Below are positions 8,305 to 17,346 of a DNA stretch of 64,000 nucleotides, in pieces (the stretch's first letter is position 1; every line of letters starts with the position of its first letter). Position numbers and translations under genes: made by a program. The notes below the pieces were generated by a model that saw nothing but the letters and a program-made list of their open reading frames with translations, was not told where the DNA came from and did no database searches. Source of the DNA: Ornithomonoglobus_A sp045612845 (GTDB lineage Bacteria > Bacillota > Clostridia > UBA1381); NCBI GenBank assembly GCA_045612845.1, contig JAZKZV010000017.1:124001-188000 (forward strand). The letters run 5' to 3'.

Positions 8305-10569
8305 ATGGACAGAAAAGAAAGAGTTTATGAGTATTTAAAATCAGAAAATTACATTCCAATGTCATCAGAAGAGCTGATGATTATGCTTGACGTACCCAAA
8401 AATGACACAGAAGAATTTAAAAGAATTCTTGATGAGCTATGTATTGATGGTAAAATATTTTTAACAAAACACAAAAAATACATGGCTATAACACCTGGTT
8501 GTGCAACAGTAAGCGGAACTCTTGACTGTGCTATGAGCGGATATTTCGGCTTTCTTATTCCTGACAACAAAAACGAAGAAAAGGTTTTTATTCCCGGTAT
8601 AAAGCACAACGGTGCTCTTCATGGCGACAGAGTGCTTGTTGGAATTGAGAACGCAAAAAAAGAGTCAGAAAGCACACGGGAGGGTACTGTCTTACGTGTG
8701 TTGGAAAGAAAAAATGAGATTCTAACGGGTGTAATTACAGATACACGAAAAGGCGGATACTTCAGGGTAAAGCCCGATAATCTGAGAATATATTCGCATA
8801 TAAACATCTCACCTGATAACATGAACGGTGCACAGGTCGATGACAGAGTTGCTATCTGTATAACAGATTATAACAAAAACAATGATGTTTTTGGTGTTGT
8901 AGATGTTATACTGGGAAAAAGCGACTCTCTCAAAGGCTGTATTGAGGGTATTATAATATCACATAACATAAAGCAGGATTTTGATGATGATACAATGAAA
9001 GAGGCTTTCAACGTCGATGAATCACTTTCTGTTGGGGACACTAAAAACAGAGTAGACCTCAGGGATAAAACTATATTTACCATTGACGGAGATGATGCAC
9101 GCGATTTTGATGACGCTATATCATTAGATATACTAAAAAATGGCAATTACGAATTGGGCGTGCATATTGCAGATGTAACACATTATGTGAAGATGGGCAG
9201 TGCACTCGATAACGAAGCATTTATGCGCGGTACAAGCGTGTATCTTGCTGACCGTGTTATTCCTATGCTACCCCAAAAACTCTCAAACGGAATATGTTCA
9301 CTTAACCCTCATGTTGACCGCCTTACACTTTCCATAACAATGGAAATAGACAAAAATGGTAATGTTGTTTCTCACAGACTGGAAAATACCGTCATAAATT
9401 CAAAAGAGAGAATGACATACAACAATGCAAATGCAATTTTAAATGGGGACACTAAACTCCGCGAAGAGTATGCACATATCGTTCCTGTGTTGGAAAATAT
9501 GGAAACGCTTGCAAAGATTTTGGAAAAAAAGCGCGACCGACGCGGTGCAATACAGTTTGATTTTCCCGAATCGCAAATTATATGTAACGAATTCGGCAAG
9601 CCCGTTGATATTATAAAATACGAACGCGGAACTTCAAATAAGATAATTGAAGAATTTATGTTATGTGCAAATGAAACAGTAGCAGAATATGCATTCTGGG
9701 CAGATATTCCTTTTGTATACAGGGTTCATCAATCCCCCTCAGAAGAAAAGCTTACAGCTTTTAGTAATTTTATAAAACCGTTCGGATTATCTCTAAAAGG
9801 AAGATATAACGAAGAAAATCCACTGCACCCAAAGGAATTACAAAAACTTCTTGAGCAGGTTTTAGGATTACCAGAAGAAAATATTATTGCTATGACAATG
9901 CTGCGTTCACTTATGAAAGCAGAATACAAAACACAAAACCACGGACATTTTGGGTTGGCGGCAAGGTATTATTGCCATTTTACTTCACCCATACGAAGAT
10001 ATCCTGACCTCACAATTCACAGAATTTTAAAAAGCTTTATAGCAGGTGAGGATACATCAAAATACGTTGATTTTGTATCAGACTCCGCCCATCATTCGAG
10101 CGAAACAGAGCTGACTGCGGAATATGCAGAACGCGATGTTGATGACCTTATGAAAGCCGCATATATGAGTATGAACATCGGCAAAAGCTACGAGGGCATT
10201 ATACGTCATTTAAGCAATTCCGGAATATTTGTCGAGTTGCAAAACAGTGTGGAGGGCTTTATAGGTGTCGAGAATCTGACTGACGACTATTACGATTACG
10301 ACAAAGACAACTTTATGCTCAAAGGCAGACGTACTGCAAATGAATTTAGGATTGGCGATTTAGTATATGTTACAGTTATGAGGGCTGATATTGTATCAAG
10401 ACGCATTGACTTTGTACTTGAGCAAGATGCAACCGCCAAAATGTTCGAAAAGTTCAGAAAAAAAGATAAAGCTCAAAGTGTTATTGATACAAACAAAAGA
10501 AAAAGTCAGAAATCATCAATAAAAAGAAGAAAATTTGTAAAAAAGGTTGGAAGAAAACACAATGGATAA
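8305..10569 (+). CDS. rnr: ribonuclease R (3'-5' exoribonuclease)
   Basis: RNase R degrades structured RNA processively and helps clear aberrant mRNA and rRNA. The 754-residue protein starts at the ATG at 8305 behind TGAGGGA; a TTG four codons upstream overlaps this site and is rejected. The order is an N-terminal winged helix, two cold-shock domains, the RNB domain with the catalytic motif DGDDARDFDDA at about 258-268, an S1 domain at about 620-705 and a Lys/Arg-rich tail. The usual neighbours smpB and secG are absent. It overlaps the following methyltransferase gene by 8 nt. Confidence 0.95.
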   Translation: MDRKERVYEYLKSENYIPMSSEELMIMLDVPKNDTEEFKRILDELCIDGKIFLTKHKKYMAITPGCATVSGTLDCAMSGYFGFLIPDNKNEEKVFIPGIKHNGALHGDRVLVGIENAKKESESTREGTVLRVLERKNEILTGVITDTRKGGYFRVKPDNLRIYSHINISPDNMNGAQVDDRVAICITDYNKNNDVFGVVDVILGKSDSLKGCIEGIIISHNIKQDFDDDTMKEAFNVDESLSVGDTKNRVDLRDKTIFTIDGDDARDFDDAISLDILKNGNYELGVHIADVTHYVKMGSALDNEAFMRGTSVYLADRVIPMLPQKLSNGICSLNPHVDRLTLSITMEIDKNGNVVSHRLENTVINSKERMTYNNANAILNGDTKLREEYAHIVPVLENMETLAKILEKKRDRRGAIQFDFPESQIICNEFGKPVDIIKYERGTSNKIIEEFMLCANETVAEYAFWADIPFVYRVHQSPSEEKLTAFSNFIKPFGLSLKGRYNEENPLHPKELQKLLEQVLGLPEENIIAMTMLRSLMKAEYKTQNHGHFGLAARYYCHFTSPIRRYPDLTIHRILKSFIAGEDTSKYVDFVSDSAHHSSETELTAEYAERDVDDLMKAAYMSMNIGKSYEGIIRHLSNSGIFVELQNSVEGFIGVENLTDDYYDYDKDNFMLKGRRTANEFRIGDLVYVTVMRADIVSRRIDFVLEQDATAKMFEKFRKKDKAQSVIDTNKRKSQKSSIKRRKFVKKVGRKHNG

Positions 10570-11701
10570 ATTTGAGATTATTGTTCCTACATTATTTGGT
10601 CTTGAGGCATTTACAGCACGCGAGATACGCAATTTAGGATACGAAACAACAAGTGTAACAGACGGACGTGTTACATTTATGGGTGATTATATGGCAATTT
10701 GCCGCGCCAATATGTGGTTAAGAACAGGCGAGCGTGTTTTAGTAAAAATAGCTGAGTTTAAGGCAGAAAGCTTTGAGGAGCTTTTTGAAAGGACAACCGC
10801 TCTCGATTGGAGCCATTGGATTTTAAAGGACAGCGCATTTCCCGTTAAGGGGCATTGTTTAAAATCAAAGCTTGCAAGTGTAAGAGACTCGCAGGCAATA
10901 ATAAAAAAGGCAATAGTAAAAAGCCTTTCCAAAAGCTATGGCATAGATTGGTTACCCGAAGACGGTACAACATACCGCGTACAGTTCTCCATTCAAAAGG
11001 ATATTGTTACACTTATGATTGATACATCCGGCGAGCCATTGCATAAACGCGGTTACAGACAGCTTTCAAATTTGGCACCGCTAAGAGAAACGATTGCATC
11101 TGCCATGGTAATGATGAGCTTCTGGAAATATGAGTATCCCCTATGCGACCCGTTCTGCGGTAGCGGAACAATACCAATAGAGGCATCTATGATAAAAAAG
11201 AATATTGCCCCCGGTATGAACAGGAAGTTTGCCGCCAATGATTTTGAGCAAATATCATCAAAGTTATGGGATAACGCGCTATCGGAGGCAAAGGATTTAG
11301 TAAAAGATGTTCCATTGGAAATTTATGCATATGATATTGATAAAAAAACAACCGAGCTTGCACGCGAAAACTGCATAAAAGCAGGTGTGGGCGACTACAT
11401 AAGTGTAAGTGAGGGCAATGCAACAAAAATAGAGTTTGATAAATCATATGGTACTATAATATGCAATCCCCCATACGGCGAGCGTCTTGGCGAGAAAAAG
11501 GAATGCGAGGAGCTTTACCGACAAATTGGCAAAACATTCTCAAAGCTCGATGAATGGAATTACTACATTCTAACCTCAAACGAGGAGTTTGAATCACTAT
11601 TTGGAAGGAACTCGGATAAAAAGAGAAAAATATATAACGGAATGATAAAATGTAATATTTATCAATACTTTGGAAAAAAACCACCAAAAAACAATAATTA
11701 A
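10562..11701 (+). CDS. THUMP-domain class I RNA methyltransferase (YpsC/RlmL-like)
   Basis: This SAM-dependent methyltransferase probably makes N2-methylguanosine in 23S rRNA, as RlmL/YpsC relatives do. The 379-residue protein starts at ATG 10562, behind a GGAAGAAA site inside the 3' end of rnr. An N-terminal ferredoxin-like and THUMP region (about 1-150) precedes the Rossmann-type domain with CDPFCGSGTIPIEA and the catalytic NPPYGERLG motif. The family is often annotated as N6-adenine DNA methylase, which is misleading because THUMP binds RNA. The 8-nt overlap with rnr suggests translational coupling. Confidence 0.9.
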   Translation: MDKFEIIVPTLFGLEAFTAREIRNLGYETTSVTDGRVTFMGDYMAICRANMWLRTGERVLVKIAEFKAESFEELFERTTALDWSHWILKDSAFPVKGHCLKSKLASVRDSQAIIKKAIVKSLSKSYGIDWLPEDGTTYRVQFSIQKDIVTLMIDTSGEPLHKRGYRQLSNLAPLRETIASAMVMMSFWKYEYPLCDPFCGSGTIPIEASMIKKNIAPGMNRKFAANDFEQISSKLWDNALSEAKDLVKDVPLEIYAYDIDKKTTELARENCIKAGVGDYISVSEGNATKIEFDKSYGTIICNPPYGERLGEKKECEELYRQIGKTFSKLDEWNYYILTSNEEFESLFGRNSDKKRKIYNGMIKCNIYQYFGKKPPKNNN

Positions 11702-11712
11702 ATATTTATGGC

Positions 11713-11807
11713 AAAAAGGGTAGCCTGTATAAATTCTATTGCTCTAACAGTTAAATCCTACGGATTTAAAACTCGCAATATCAAATTTATACAGGCCACC
11801 CTTTTTG
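11713..11807. repeat. long inverted repeat between convergent genes, likely bidirectional terminator
   Basis: Arms of about 22 bp (11713-11735 and 11783-11806, one mismatch) start with AAAAAGGGT and read inward to ATAAATT. The loop of about 48 nt contains a second perfect hairpin, TTAAATCC/GGATTTAA. Terminal A and T runs allow termination on both strands. The size and nested structure are unusual for a plain terminator. Confidence 0.65.
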
Positions 11808-11833
11808 TTCTTATAATTTACTTTATAATATCC

Positions 11834-12682
11834 TTATTTTTTCATATATTCCTTTAATTTTTCCAGACACTCTTTTGCGTCTTTTCTTCCCATCTGGTAA
11901 ATCTCCTCAAGCTTATCGGGATTTTTCTCGGTAACACCAATCTCTAATGGTCTGCTTGGTTGTATAACAAACACTTTGCCATCACGTTGTTGTTCTTTTA
12001 TGTATTTTAGTGTATCGTTATACATTATATGCCTGTTAGCCATCGCATTTATCATATTGGGATATTTTCTTAAAACAACCCTGATAATCGGCATAAGTGA
12101 ATTTTCCTTTTTCTGATATCCGTCATGTTGAGTAAGAATAACAACATTCTTTTCATAACCCAATTCCTGTGCAAATTTTATTGGAATAGAATCCGATACT
12201 CCCCCGTCTGCAAGAACTAAATCATCAATATATACCGGTTTAAACGCAAGCGGAAGTGCTGAGGTTGCACGAAACCACTCCAAATCTTCACTTCCACCGT
12301 CATAGCATTTGTGATATACAGGCTTACCCGTGTCCATATTGGTACACACAACGTAAAATTCCATTTCGTTGTTTTTGAATGTTTCGTTATCAAACACATC
12401 AAGCTCACGCGGAAGTCTGTTATAGCAAAAGTCCTTGCTGTACAAATTACCCGTTCTTAACCACGAAGAAAAGCTTGCATATCTTTTATCATTACAATAT
12501 TTTTTGTTATAACGTATTGTTCTTCCTATCTGGCGTGATTTGTAGTTACAGCCAAACACCGCACCGGCACTGACACCTACAGCACCGTCAAAGACAATAT
12601 CGTTTTCCATTAAAACATCGGTAACGCCCGCGGTATACATACCGCGCATAGAGCCGCCCTCCATAACTAATCCGATTTTCAT
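11834..12682 (-). CDS. patatin-like phospholipase
   Basis: This 282-residue predicted lipid acyl hydrolase is of the RssA/YlbK-like patatin type. MKIGLVMEGGSMRGMYTAG carries the oxyanion-hole glycines, GVSAG holds the nucleophile Ser38, and LADGG at about residue 160 holds the Asp of the dyad. I take the ATG at 12682 because MKIGLVMEGG is the family-typical beginning; in-frame codons upstream place the AAAGGA site badly. There is no signal peptide. The C-terminal region of about 100 residues matches bacterial patatin proteins of this size. A repeat shared with another promoter-proximal region lies 35 nt upstream. Confidence 0.9.
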   Translation of the reverse strand: MKIGLVMEGGSMRGMYTAGVTDVLMENDIVFDGAVGVSAGAVFGCNYKSRQIGRTIRYNKKYCNDKRYASFSSWLRTGNLYSKDFCYNRLPRELDVFDNETFKNNEMEFYVVCTNMDTGKPVYHKCYDGGSEDLEWFRATSALPLAFKPVYIDDLVLADGGVSDSIPIKFAQELGYEKNVVILTQHDGYQKKENSLMPIIRVVLRKYPNMINAMANRHIMYNDTLKYIKEQQRDGKVFVIQPSRPLEIGVTEKNPDKLEEIYQMGRKDAKECLEKLKEYMKK

Positions 12683-12716
12683 AATTATAGTCATTCCTTT
12701 CTTACGACACAAAGCC

Positions 12717-12750
12717 AAGTCTGCAAGAAAATTGTTTGGATTGCCATTTT
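12717..12750 (-). repeat. short repeat, copy 1, upstream of the patatin gene
   Basis: AAGTCTGCAAGAAAATTGTT (12717-12736) followed by a variant of ATTGCC recurs at 33425-33444 in the same orientation, about 30-35 nt upstream of a minus-strand start codon in both places. In this copy CAGACTT at 12756-12762 makes an inverted repeat with AAGTCTG. Confidence 0.6.
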
Positions 12751-12759
12751 TTCTCAGAC

Positions 12760-12963
12760 TTATTTATTCTCCTTAAATTGTTCCTTTATGTAAGGATTGA
12801 GGCATCTTAAGTTTGTACAGGTATAGCCTATAGAATTATATCTGCACTCTGCCTCAACCTGGTTACAGTTTTCACACAGGCTTAATTGTCCCTTTGTAAC
12901 AGGAATTACCACGTAACTGTTCTTATTTAAAAGCTCTATGGCTTGTTGTATTTCCTTTTCCAT
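12760..12963 (-). CDS. small cysteine-rich protein of unknown function
   Basis: This 67-residue protein has an N-terminal helical stretch (MEKEIQQAIELLNKNSYVVI) and five cysteines in its second half: LCENC, EC, TC and RC. The spacing would suit a small zinc or iron-sulfur site, but I do not recognise a named family. An AAAGGG site precedes the ATG. It lies 15 nt after the CCA-transferase-like gene on the same strand and is likely its co-transcribed partner. Confidence 0.7.
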   Translation of the reverse strand: MEKEIQQAIELLNKNSYVVIPVTKGQLSLCENCNQVEAECRYNSIGYTCTNLRCLNPYIKEQFKENK

Positions 12964-12978
12964 TCATTTCCCTTTCGA

Positions 12979-14259
12979 TTAGCGTCTTTTTAATTGCTTC
13001 GCCCTTTTTAAAAGGTATTCGCTATTATTTAACGACGGATTCATTATGACTTCGTTTATTAAGATTTTTAAAACGTCGTTTGTCATTCTGCCTTTAGTAA
13101 AACCTATTCTTGCAAGGTCGCGGTGATTTATCATAAGATGATTTATTAGATATGGCTCATTTGATGCCACGATTTCTGCATGTATTTGCCTTGCAATATC
13201 GAGTTTTTCCTTTTTCTGCGGAAAGTATAACATGTCTTTTGCCATGTTATCCGCCGCCTGAACTTCTAAAAGCTTTAAGAATAATTCCGCACCAACTCTT
13301 GACATCATTCTCTTTACGGAAACTGCAGTTGTATCTATTCTGACATCATGATTTTCTATAAGAAGTAGTATATCACGAATTTCGTTAGAGTCCATTCTGA
13401 ATTGACGCAATATACGTTCAGAGATATTTTTACTTTCCTTATAATGCCCGTAAAAATGAATTATACCATTTTCATCGGTACTCGACGTAAGGGGTTTTCC
13501 CACATCATGAAGCATTATTGCCCATCTTAGAATTTTATCACTTCTTACGTTTGTAAGTGCATGCATTATATGCTCACCTACATCATATATATGATACTTA
13601 TTACGTTGCTTTTCTCCAAAGCATCTGTCAAGCTCGGGCATTATATATTTTAAAACACCCGTATGATGCATAATCCTTATATAATCGGGATGTGGAGATA
13701 GTAAAATCCTGTTTATCTCACGAAAGACCTTTTCATTTTTAACCTGCCTTACCAGGTGAGCATATCTTTGTATTGTATCTGCTGTTTTTTCATCAAGCTT
13801 AAAATCAAGCGTAGCACAAAGAGTCGCTGCCCTTAACATTGACAGTGGCTTTTGAGAGAATTTTATTTCTCCATCAGGCATGGAACGTATAATATTATTT
13901 TTTATATCGTCTTCGGCATTGTATTTATCTATAAGTCCATTTTTAATAGAAAAAGCCATGGAATTTATGGTAAAAACAGCTCTGTTACATATTTTTTCTA
14001 TACTCTCACCATTCATGCAACGAACGTCGTATACTATGCCATTATGAATAACATTTACATTACCATTATTTGTTTCGAGAGTTCTTGGAAATATTTTTTT
14101 TATCTGGTCATTATTTGCAGTTGTATTGATCGTGCATGATGGTATATTTTGTGATGATACAAGCATAAAAAGTTCACGTCCCGACAAATACGCCTCAAAG
14201 CCATTTTCTTCAAAAATGCTTAAAACCGAACGCATTTCTGACGGAATATTTATATTCAT
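12979..14259 (-). CDS. CCA-nucleotidyltransferase-like protein with degenerate active site and intact HD domain
   Basis: The fold is that of class II CCA-adding enzymes with a C-terminal HD domain, 426 residues from the ATG at 14259, which has a GTGAGG site. The usual GGxVRD and DxD motifs are replaced: residues 25-28 read LSGR and 41-48 read SCTINTTA, without the metal-binding aspartates. RRDFTINA is RAVFTINS and the EDxxRxxR motif is QKPLSMLR. In contrast, the HD domain keeps LRWAIMLHDVGKP, the HYKES region and ENHD. It is therefore probably not a CCA-adding enzyme but an HD phosphohydrolase or an RNA-binding relative. A true cca gene should exist elsewhere. Confidence 0.85.
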   Translation of the reverse strand: MNINIPSEMRSVLSIFEENGFEAYLSGRELFMLVSSQNIPSCTINTTANNDQIKKIFPRTLETNNGNVNVIHNGIVYDVRCMNGESIEKICNRAVFTINSMAFSIKNGLIDKYNAEDDIKNNIIRSMPDGEIKFSQKPLSMLRAATLCATLDFKLDEKTADTIQRYAHLVRQVKNEKVFREINRILLSPHPDYIRIMHHTGVLKYIMPELDRCFGEKQRNKYHIYDVGEHIMHALTNVRSDKILRWAIMLHDVGKPLTSSTDENGIIHFYGHYKESKNISERILRQFRMDSNEIRDILLLIENHDVRIDTTAVSVKRMMSRVGAELFLKLLEVQAADNMAKDMLYFPQKKEKLDIARQIHAEIVASNEPYLINHLMINHRDLARIGFTKGRMTNDVLKILINEVIMNPSLNNSEYLLKRAKQLKRR

Positions 14260-14295
14260 ATACCTCACCACTCTCTCTAATACAACAATATAATA

Positions 14296-14324
14296 ATTAT
14301 ACCTTTTTGACACTTTATTGTCAA
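14296..14324 (-). promoter_or_regulatory. SigA promoter of the CCA-transferase-like gene
   Basis: Perfect TTGACA (14319-14324) and TATAAT (14296-14301) boxes on the minus strand are spaced by 17 bp. Confidence 0.75.
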
Positions 14325-14330
14325 TATATA

Positions 14331-14375
14331 TAACAAAAAAAGGAACTGTAAAATTTATACTTAACAATTCCTTTT
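14331..14375 (-). terminator. terminator of fucU
   Basis: AAGGAA-TGT and ACA-TTCCTT arms enclose a loop, and the minus strand continues with a T-run. It lies 20 nt after the fucU stop. Confidence 0.6.
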
Positions 14376-14394
14376 CGAAAAATAATATACGTTA

Positions 14395-14817
14395 TCAGTC
14401 TGTTACAACGCCTTTTTTTAGGATAACATTAGCATACAAAGCTGACTCACCTGTCATAACAACTGCATATGCTTTTTTTGCTCTCTCATAAAATTCAAAA
14501 CGTTCTATATGCTCCATTTCCTCGTCTGTATATGGCTTTATTATCTCAGCATATGTGTCCCAGATTGGTGTTTCAACTGTATCACCGGGCACTTTTTCCA
14601 TTAAATACACAGGCTTTGCATATGTATCAAGCGGGAATAGCTTTAACATCGCATCAAGAATTTCTGGTACTCCGTGGCCATCACATCTTACGCATCTTGC
14701 ATTGTGGCTTGCACCCGGGAAGTTTCCGTCTCCGATTACGATTTCATCACCATGGCCCATTTCCATCATGATTTTTAATAGCTCAGGTGGTATTATTTTA
14801 GATATTCCTTTTAGCAT
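14395..14817 (-). CDS. fucU: L-fucose mutarotase
   Basis: FucU interconverts the alpha and beta anomers of L-fucose so that the fucose isomerase receives its preferred form. The 140-residue protein has the length of E. coli FucU, and the similarity is clear throughout: MLKGISKIIPPELL, EMGHGDEIVIGD with the catalytic His, RFEFYERAKKAYAVV with the active-site Tyr, and the end ANVILKKGV. It is transcribed alone between its own promoter and terminator, away from fucI (40.5 kb) and the aldolase/microcompartment operon (55-64 kb). An AAAGGAGG site precedes the ATG. Confidence 0.93.
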   Translation of the reverse strand: MLKGISKIIPPELLKIMMEMGHGDEIVIGDGNFPGASHNARCVRCDGHGVPEILDAMLKLFPLDTYAKPVYLMEKVPGDTVETPIWDTYAEIIKPYTDEEMEHIERFEFYERAKKAYAVVMTGESALYANVILKKGVVTD

Positions 14818-14851
14818 TTTATATGCCTCCTTTTACTTGGTTTGTATATAT

Positions 14852-14880
14852 GTATTATACAATAAGTTTAGTTATATTTC
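14852..14880 (-). promoter_or_regulatory. SigA promoter of fucU
   Basis: TTGAAA (14875-14880) and TATAAT (14852-14857) on the minus strand are spaced by 17 bp, 34 nt before the ATG. Confidence 0.7.
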
Positions 14881-14891
14881 AATAGGTTTTT

Positions 14892-14929
14892 AAAAAAATA
14901 ACAGGAAAAGAATACCTTTTCCTGTTATT
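14892..14929 (-). terminator. terminator of serA
   Basis: A perfect 14-bp stem (14897-14910 with 14916-14929) is followed on the minus strand by a run of T. It begins 7 nt after the serA stop. Confidence 0.85.
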
Positions 14930-14936
14930 GTATAAA

Positions 14937-16088
14937 TCAAAATACTCTTACTCTTATAGCCTCATCTATTGAGTTGAGCTTTTCTTCTATATCAGCAGTT
15001 ATTTCGTGGTCGGTGTTCATAATTGTGTATGCAACATCGCCTTTTGATTTACTTATCATATCTGATATATTAACACTCGACATAGCATCTGTGAATTTAG
15101 CAATCACATTTGGAATGTTTTTATGTATTATAGCTACTCTTCCCTCGCCGCCTACAGGCAATGCACAGTTTGGAAGATTTACAGAGTTTTTGATATTACC
15201 TGTTTCGAGATAGTTCTTTATCTCCTTTGCAGCCATAATTGCACAGTTATCCTCAGCTTCATCTGTTGATGCACCAAGATGCGGTATAGCAATTATACCC
15301 TCCTGGTTTATTGTCTTGTCATCAGGGAAGTCAACAACATATTTCGAAACCTTACCGGTTGAAAGTGCTTCTTTTATATCCTCAGCATTAACAAGACCAC
15401 CTCTTGCAAAGTTAAGGATTTTTACACCGTCCTTACATTTTGCCAAAGACTCCTTGCAAATTGTATTTTTTGTAGAATCCATAAGCGGAACGTGAATTGT
15501 AATATAGTCAGCTTCCGCATAAACCTCGTCAAGTGATGAAACTCTCTTTGCATGGCTTGATAATTTTAGCGCAGCCTCAACTGACAGGTACGGGTCATAG
15601 CCAACAACGTCCATACCAAGCTTTAGTGCTGCATTTGCAACAAGTATACCTATCGCACCAAGACCGATTACACCAAGTGTTTTACCTGCAATTTCGTTAC
15701 CAGCAAAGTTTGACTTTCCTTTTTCTACCTGCTTTGCAATATCATCACCTGTAAGTGTACTTGCCCACTCAATACCGCCTACAACATCTCTTGCTGCAAG
15801 GAAAAGTGAACCTATAACAAGCTCTTTAACTGCATTTGCATTCGCACCGGGAGTATTAAATACTACAACACCCTGCTCTGTGCACTTCTCAATAGGAATA
15901 TTGTTTGTTCCTGCACCTGCTCTTGCAACTGCCTTTAGATTTTTACCAAGCACTGTTTCGTGCATATTGTAGCTTCTTAGTATAATACCGTCTGCATCAA
16001 CCGTTACATCATCTGTAATATTATAGTTTTCGTCAAGTCTGTCCAGACCGCATTGTGCTATTTTGTTTAGTGTAAGAATATTATACAT
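14937..16088 (-). CDS. serA: D-3-phosphoglycerate dehydrogenase, short form with ACT domain
   Basis: SerA oxidises 3-phosphoglycerate, the first step of serine synthesis. In the 383 residues the NAD-binding GLGAIGILVAN lies at about 140-150, the substrate/catalytic Arg in NFARGGLVN at about 228, the catalytic His in PHLGAS at about 272, and an ACT domain at about 315-383. The intervening domain of long SerA forms is missing. It follows serC after 16 nt, so serC-serA is one operon under the promoter at 17244-17272. serB is not present nearby. The ACT domain suggests allosteric control by serine, which is family knowledge. Confidence 0.95.
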   Translation of the reverse strand: MYNILTLNKIAQCGLDRLDENYNITDDVTVDADGIILRSYNMHETVLGKNLKAVARAGAGTNNIPIEKCTEQGVVVFNTPGANANAVKELVIGSLFLAARDVVGGIEWASTLTGDDIAKQVEKGKSNFAGNEIAGKTLGVIGLGAIGILVANAALKLGMDVVGYDPYLSVEAALKLSSHAKRVSSLDEVYAEADYITIHVPLMDSTKNTICKESLAKCKDGVKILNFARGGLVNAEDIKEALSTGKVSKYVVDFPDDKTINQEGIIAIPHLGASTDEAEDNCAIMAAKEIKNYLETGNIKNSVNLPNCALPVGGEGRVAIIHKNIPNVIAKFTDAMSSVNISDMISKSKGDVAYTIMNTDHEITADIEEKLNSIDEAIRVRVF

Positions 16089-16104
16089 AATTACATCGTC
16101 CTTT

Positions 16105-17184
16105 TTATTTATTTTCTGCCTCGAACTTCTTCATAAACTCTACAAGAGCCTTAACACCCTCAACAGGCATAGCATTGTATATACTTGCTCTCATACCGCC
16201 TACTGTTCTGTGGCCTTTTAGATTTACAAAGCCTGCCTCTTTTGACTCTTTTACAAACTTTGCGTCAAGCTCATCATTACCCGTTATAAACGGAACGTTC
16301 ATAAGCGAACGGTCTTTTGCAACAACTGTACCCTCAAACATTTCAGAAGAATCGAGAAAATCATAAAGCATCTTTGCTTTTTCTTCGTTTACCTTTTGTA
16401 TTGCACTTACTCCGCCCATTTCCTTTATCCATTCAAGAACAAGCTTTAGAACATATATACCATATGTAGGAGGAGTATTGTACATAGAACCATTCTTTGC
16501 ATGTATTGCGTAATCGAACATTGTAGGTGTACCCTCAAGTGTTTCACCAATAAGGTCCTCTCTTACAATAACAAGTGTAACACCTGCAGGTCCTAAATTC
16601 TTTTGTGCACCTGCAAACAATAAACCGAATTTTGTTACGTCAATTTCCTCTGACATTACGCATGATGAAATATCTGCAACTAAAATTGCATCTGTTTTTG
16701 GTAACTCTGTAAAGCGTGTACCATAAATTGTATTATTAAAACAGATGTATAGATAATCTGCATCAGATGATAACTTTGAAGGGTCAATCTCAGGAATATA
16801 TGAGAAAGTCTTGTCAGCAGACGATGCAACTCTGTTTACGCTTATGTACTTTTCTGCTTCTTCTGCAGCCTTCTTTGCCCATTGACCTGTTATAACATAA
16901 TCAGCTTTTTTGTTCTTTGTAGCAAGATTCATCGGAACCATAGCAAATTGAGATGAACCGCCACCCTGTAGAAACATAACCTTATAGTTATCAGGTACAT
17001 GCATAAGCTCTCTTACAAGCGCCTCTGCATTATCGATTATATCCTGATAATCCTTTGAACGATGGCTCATTTCCATAACGCTCATGCCGCTATTTGCATA
17101 CTCTACCATTTCTTCCTGTGCTTTTTTCAGCACCTCAACAGGAAGCATTGATGGTCCTGCCGAAAAATTATATACTCTGCTCAT
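16105..17184 (-). CDS. serC: phosphoserine aminotransferase
   Basis: SerC is a PLP enzyme that converts 3-phosphohydroxypyruvate and glutamate to phosphoserine. The 359 residues begin with MSRVYNFSAGPSMLP, the typical family start. The PLP lysine lies in FAGAQKNLGPAG at about residue 193, and the HRTVGGMRASIYNA motif lies near the C-terminus. A GGAGGAATAG site precedes the ATG. It is the first gene of the serC-serA operon. Confidence 0.96.
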   Translation of the reverse strand: MSRVYNFSAGPSMLPVEVLKKAQEEMVEYANSGMSVMEMSHRSKDYQDIIDNAEALVRELMHVPDNYKVMFLQGGGSSQFAMVPMNLATKNKKADYVITGQWAKKAAEEAEKYISVNRVASSADKTFSYIPEIDPSKLSSDADYLYICFNNTIYGTRFTELPKTDAILVADISSCVMSEEIDVTKFGLLFAGAQKNLGPAGVTLVIVREDLIGETLEGTPTMFDYAIHAKNGSMYNTPPTYGIYVLKLVLEWIKEMGGVSAIQKVNEEKAKMLYDFLDSSEMFEGTVVAKDRSLMNVPFITGNDELDAKFVKESKEAGFVNLKGHRTVGGMRASIYNAMPVEGVKALVEFMKKFEAENK

Positions 17185-17243
17185 ATCTATTCCTCCATCT
17201 GATATTTATATCAACTTTTGTTACAATATGTAATCTACTTTAT

Positions 17244-17272
17244 ATTATACTCTCTACGTTTGGTTGAGTCAA
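17244..17272 (-). promoter_or_regulatory. SigA promoter of serC-serA
   Basis: TTGACT (17267-17272) and TATAAT (17244-17249) on the minus strand are 17 bp apart. Confidence 0.7.
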
Positions 17273-17346
17273 GAAAAAAATAATATTTCGTCATATAATA
17301 TATATATCTACCTGTTTTTTTTATTTTTTTGTGGAAATATACATTA

